Assembly: GCA_025617745.1 (NCBI GenBank)
Contig: CM046853.1
Span: forward strand, 7,622,873-7,686,872
Direction: 5' to 3'
Source: Heliocidaris erythrogramma
Lineage: Eukaryota > Echinodermata > Echinoidea > Camarodonta > Echinometridae
Length of the DNA stretch: 64,000 nt
Shown here: positions 60,932 through 64,000 of the stretch, one piece after another
Layout: each line of letters opens with the position of its first letter
Numbering within the stretch: the first letter of the stretch is position 1
The notes under the pieces: generated by a model
The model's database searches: none
What the model was told of the DNA's origin: nothing
The model's input: the letters and a program-made list of their open reading frames with translations, nothing else
Made by a program: the position numbers and the translations under genes

Positions 60932-63610
60932 TTTTTACTCGTTTCATGAGTGGATATATTTAAATTACAACCTCAATCTCCCATTGACTATTTCACATTG
61001 TATCGTGAAGTTTTAACATGCTTTGCAGTTGTGTATAAAGCTTAAAGGGATGTCATTTTGGTTGGCCTCCTGCGTCATTTTGGTTGGCCTCCTGTGTTTT
61101 CCCACTTGATATCTCGTGTATAATAGATACTATCATGTTCTATTATTTTCATCACTTTTACTCGTTTCATAAGTGGATATATTCAAATTACAACCTCAAT
61201 CTCCCATTGACTGTTTTACAATGCAACGTGAAGTTTTAACATGCTTTGCAGTTGGGTATAGTGGGATGTCATTTTGGTTGGCCTCTGTGTTTTCCCACTT
61301 GATATCGCGTATAATAAATACTCTCATGTTCTATTATTTTCATCATTTTTACTCGTTTCATAAGTGGATATATTCAAATTACAAACTCAATCTCCCATTG
61401 ACTATTTCACTTTGTATCGTGAAGTTTTAACATGCTTTGCAGTTGTGTATAAAGGGATGTCATTTTGGTTGGCCTCCTGTGTTTCCTACTTGATATTGCG
61501 TATAATAAATACTCTCATGTTCTATTATTTTCATCATTTTTACTCGTTTCATAAGTGGATATATTCAAATTAGAACCTCAATCTCCCATTGACTATTTCA
61601 TATTGTATCGTGAAGTGTTAACATGCTTTGCAGTTGTGTATAAAGGGATGTCATTTTGGTTGGCCTCCTGCGTCATTTTGGTTGGCCTCCTGTGTTTTCC
61701 CACTTGATATCTCGTGTATAATAAATACTATCATGTTCTATTATTTTCATCATTTTTACTCGTTTCATAAGTGGATATATTCAAATTACAAACTCAATCT
61801 CCCATTGACTATTTCACTTTGTATCGTGAAGTTTTAACATGCTTTGCAGTTGTGTATAAAGGGATGTCATTTTGGTTGGCCTCCTGTGTCATTTTGGTTG
61901 GCCTCCTGTGTTTCCTACTTGATATTGCGTATAATAAATACTCTCATGTTCTATTATTTTCATCATTTTTACTCGTTTCATAAGTGGATATATTCAAATT
62001 ACAACCTCAATCTCCCATTGACTATTTCATATTGTATCGTGAAGTGTTAACATGCTTTGCAGTTGTGTATAAAGGGATGTCATTTTGGTTGGCCTCCTGT
62101 GTCATTTTGGTTGGCCTCCTGTGTTTTCCTACTTGATATCGCGTATAATAAATACTCTCATGTTCTATTATTTTCATCATTTTTACTCGTTTCATAAGTG
62201 GATATATTCAAATTAGAACCTCAATCTCCCATTGACTATTTCATATTGTATCGTGAAGTGTTAACATGCTTTGCAGTTGTGTATAAAGGGATGTCATTTT
62301 GGTTGGCCTCCTGTGTCATTTTGGTTGGCCTCCTGTGTTTTCCCACTTGATATCTCGTGTATAATAAATACTATCATGTTCTATTATTTTCATCATTTTT
62401 ACTCGTTTCATAAGTGGATATATTCAAATTACAACCTCAATCTCCCATTGACTGTTTTACAATGCAACGTGAAGTTTTAACATGCTCAATCTCCCATTGA
62501 CTATTTCATATTGTATCGTGAAGTGTTAACATGCTTTGCAGTTGTGTATAAAGGGATGTCATTTTGGTTGGCCTCCTGCGTCATTTTGGTTGGCCTCCTG
62601 TGTTTTCCCACTTGATATCTCGTGTATAATAAATACTATCATGTTCTATTATTTTCATCATTTTTACTCGTTTGATAAGTGAATATATTCAAATTATAAC
62701 TTCCATCTCACATTGACTGATTTGCAATGTAGCGTGAAGTTTTAACATGCTTTGCAGTTGTATATAAAGGGATGTCATTTTGGTTGGCCTCCTGTGTCAT
62801 TTTGGTTAGCCTCTTTGGTTTTCCTATTACAGCTCTCATAATAAATGCTTTTATGATCTATTACTAAGTATTTTGTTCATTTTTACTCGTTTTATATGTT
62901 GAAACATTCAAATTAAAATTTCAATATCCCATTGACTGATTTGCAATGTAGCGTGAAGTTTTAACATGCTTTGCAGTTGTGTATAAAGGGATGTCATTTT
63001 GGTTGGCCTCCTGTGTCATTTTGGTTGGCCTCCTGTGTCATTTTAGTTAGCCTCCTTTGTTTTCCTATTACAGCTCTTATAATTAATGCTTTTATGATCT
63101 ATTACTAAGTATTTTGTTCATTTTTACTCGTTTTATATGTTGAAACATTCAAATTAGAACTTCAATCTCCCATTGACTGATTTGCAATGTAGCGTCATTT
63201 TGGTTAGCCTCCTGTGTTTTCCCACTTGATATCGCGTATAATAAATACTCTCATGTTCTATTATTTTCATCATTTTTACTCGATTCATAAATGGATATTT
63301 TCAAATTAGAACCGCAATCTTACATTGACTGTTTTACAATGCAACGTGAAGTTTTAACATGCTTTGCAGTTGTGTATAAATGGATGTCATTTTGGTTGGC
63401 CTCCTGCGTCATTTTGGTTGGCCTCCTGTGTTTTCCCCCTTGATATCTCGTGTATAATAAATACTATCATGTTCTATTATTTTCATCATTTTTACTCGTT
63501 TCATAAATGGATATATTCAAATTAGAACCGCAATCTCACATTGACTGTTTTACAATGTAACGGGAAGTGTTAACATGCTTTGCCGTTGGGTATATTGGGA
63601 CGTAATTTTG
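60932..63610. repeat. Satellite array, 13 monomers of about 190-240 bp with variable inner 22-bp unit
   Basis: Monomers begin at about 60,932, 61,156, 61,347, 61,537, 61,754, 61,967, 62,180, 62,397, 62,661, 62,880, 63,121, 63,274 and 63,489. Each has TTTTTACTCGTTTCATAAGT, CAATCTCCCATTGACT, ACATGCTTTGCAGTTGTG, the box GTCATTTTGGTTGGCCTCCT and CACTTGATATCGCGTATAAT. The GTCATTTTGG box is present once, twice or three times per monomer. The similar frames in every monomer (KWIYSNY, MSFWLAS) are repeat translations, not genes. Confidence 0.96.
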
Positions 63611-64000
63611 GTTGCATGGCTCCTGTTTTCTTTGATTGAGATAAAAATCACTTGTCTTAAATTAAGCTTGTGTTGGCCTTTGTAATGACACATTTAGGGG
63701 CGGGTATAGTGGGGACCCCCTTCGAAGCTTTAAGTCTCTATCATTTTTATTTATTTTTTTATTTATTTATTTATTTTTTTTTTTTTGGGGGGGGGGGGGT
63801 TAAAGGGGAGGGAGTAAATAAAATGAAAACCCTTATTCAACCCTAAATATCATTGTAATTAGTACATATAGATTTCCTGAAATATACATGTACTTTTGGT
63901 TGTATATATGTATTATTAAGACAAGGGCAAAATATCAAAATATTTACAAGTCATCAAAAATGATTGGTGCACAACAAAAAAGATATATAAAAAAGAATAT
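63611..64000. other. Low-complexity end of window; no gene seen
   Basis: (TTTA)n and T runs at 63,743-63,786, then a G run and low-GC sequence to the edge. Confidence 0.6.

Noticed and set aside
61173-62480. Family of 60-85-codon frames with MDIFKL and MSFWLAS repeats
   Set aside because: They are the same satellite monomer translated again and again, shift frame between monomers and show no codon preference.

Overview
The window looks like nuclear DNA from a marine invertebrate deuterostome. An echinoderm, perhaps a sea urchin, is my best guess; this is an inference and no species is claimed. The grounds are a spliced animal gene with GT-AG introns, TTAGGG-type telomeric repeats, jockey/CR1-like LINEs, a DIRS-type retrotransposon, tRNA-headed SINEs, many TTAA- and TA-flanked inverted-repeat elements, and low-GC, microsatellite-rich spacers.

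The one host gene I can read completely is aspartyl aminopeptidase (DNPEP, peptidase family M18) on the plus strand. It has 14 coding exons between 28,533 and 47,587, encodes 469 residues, and keeps every metal ligand and the catalytic glutamate. Its introns make up most of 28.6-47.5 kb and carry at least nine separate mobile insertions, several of them nested. A second plus-strand gene is suggested by a single first exon at 12,783-13,151, which encodes a CCHH (BED-like) finger. Two weak exon candidates lie on the minus strand at 58.2 and 60.1 kb.

Layout. 0-5 kb: two inverted blocks of one 26-bp satellite, an interstitial telomere block fused to a SINE fragment, and polypurine arrays. 5-9 kb: a TTAA-flanked MITE split by a LINE. 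10-12 kb: a 5'-truncated LINE with a 24-bp target duplication and a 209-bp snap-back element inside its reverse transcriptase. 12-13 kb: finger exon. 14-18 kb: a nearly complete LINE (PHD finger, endonuclease, reverse transcriptase). 18-22 kb: nested TIR and foldback elements. 22.1-28.4 kb: a complete but dead DIRS-like element, ending 88 bp before the first recognised DNPEP exon. 28.5-47.6 kb: DNPEP. 48-60 kb: MITEs, LINE ends, a Mutator-like foldback with a 9-bp target duplication, and a SINE. 60.9-63.6 kb: a 190-240-bp satellite with a variable inner 22-bp unit.

There are no operons, CRISPR arrays, bacterial genes or intact rRNA/tRNA genes. Most open frames in the window are by-products of biased repeats. 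The noteworthy biology is the layering of mobile elements, which can be ordered in time from nesting and target duplications.
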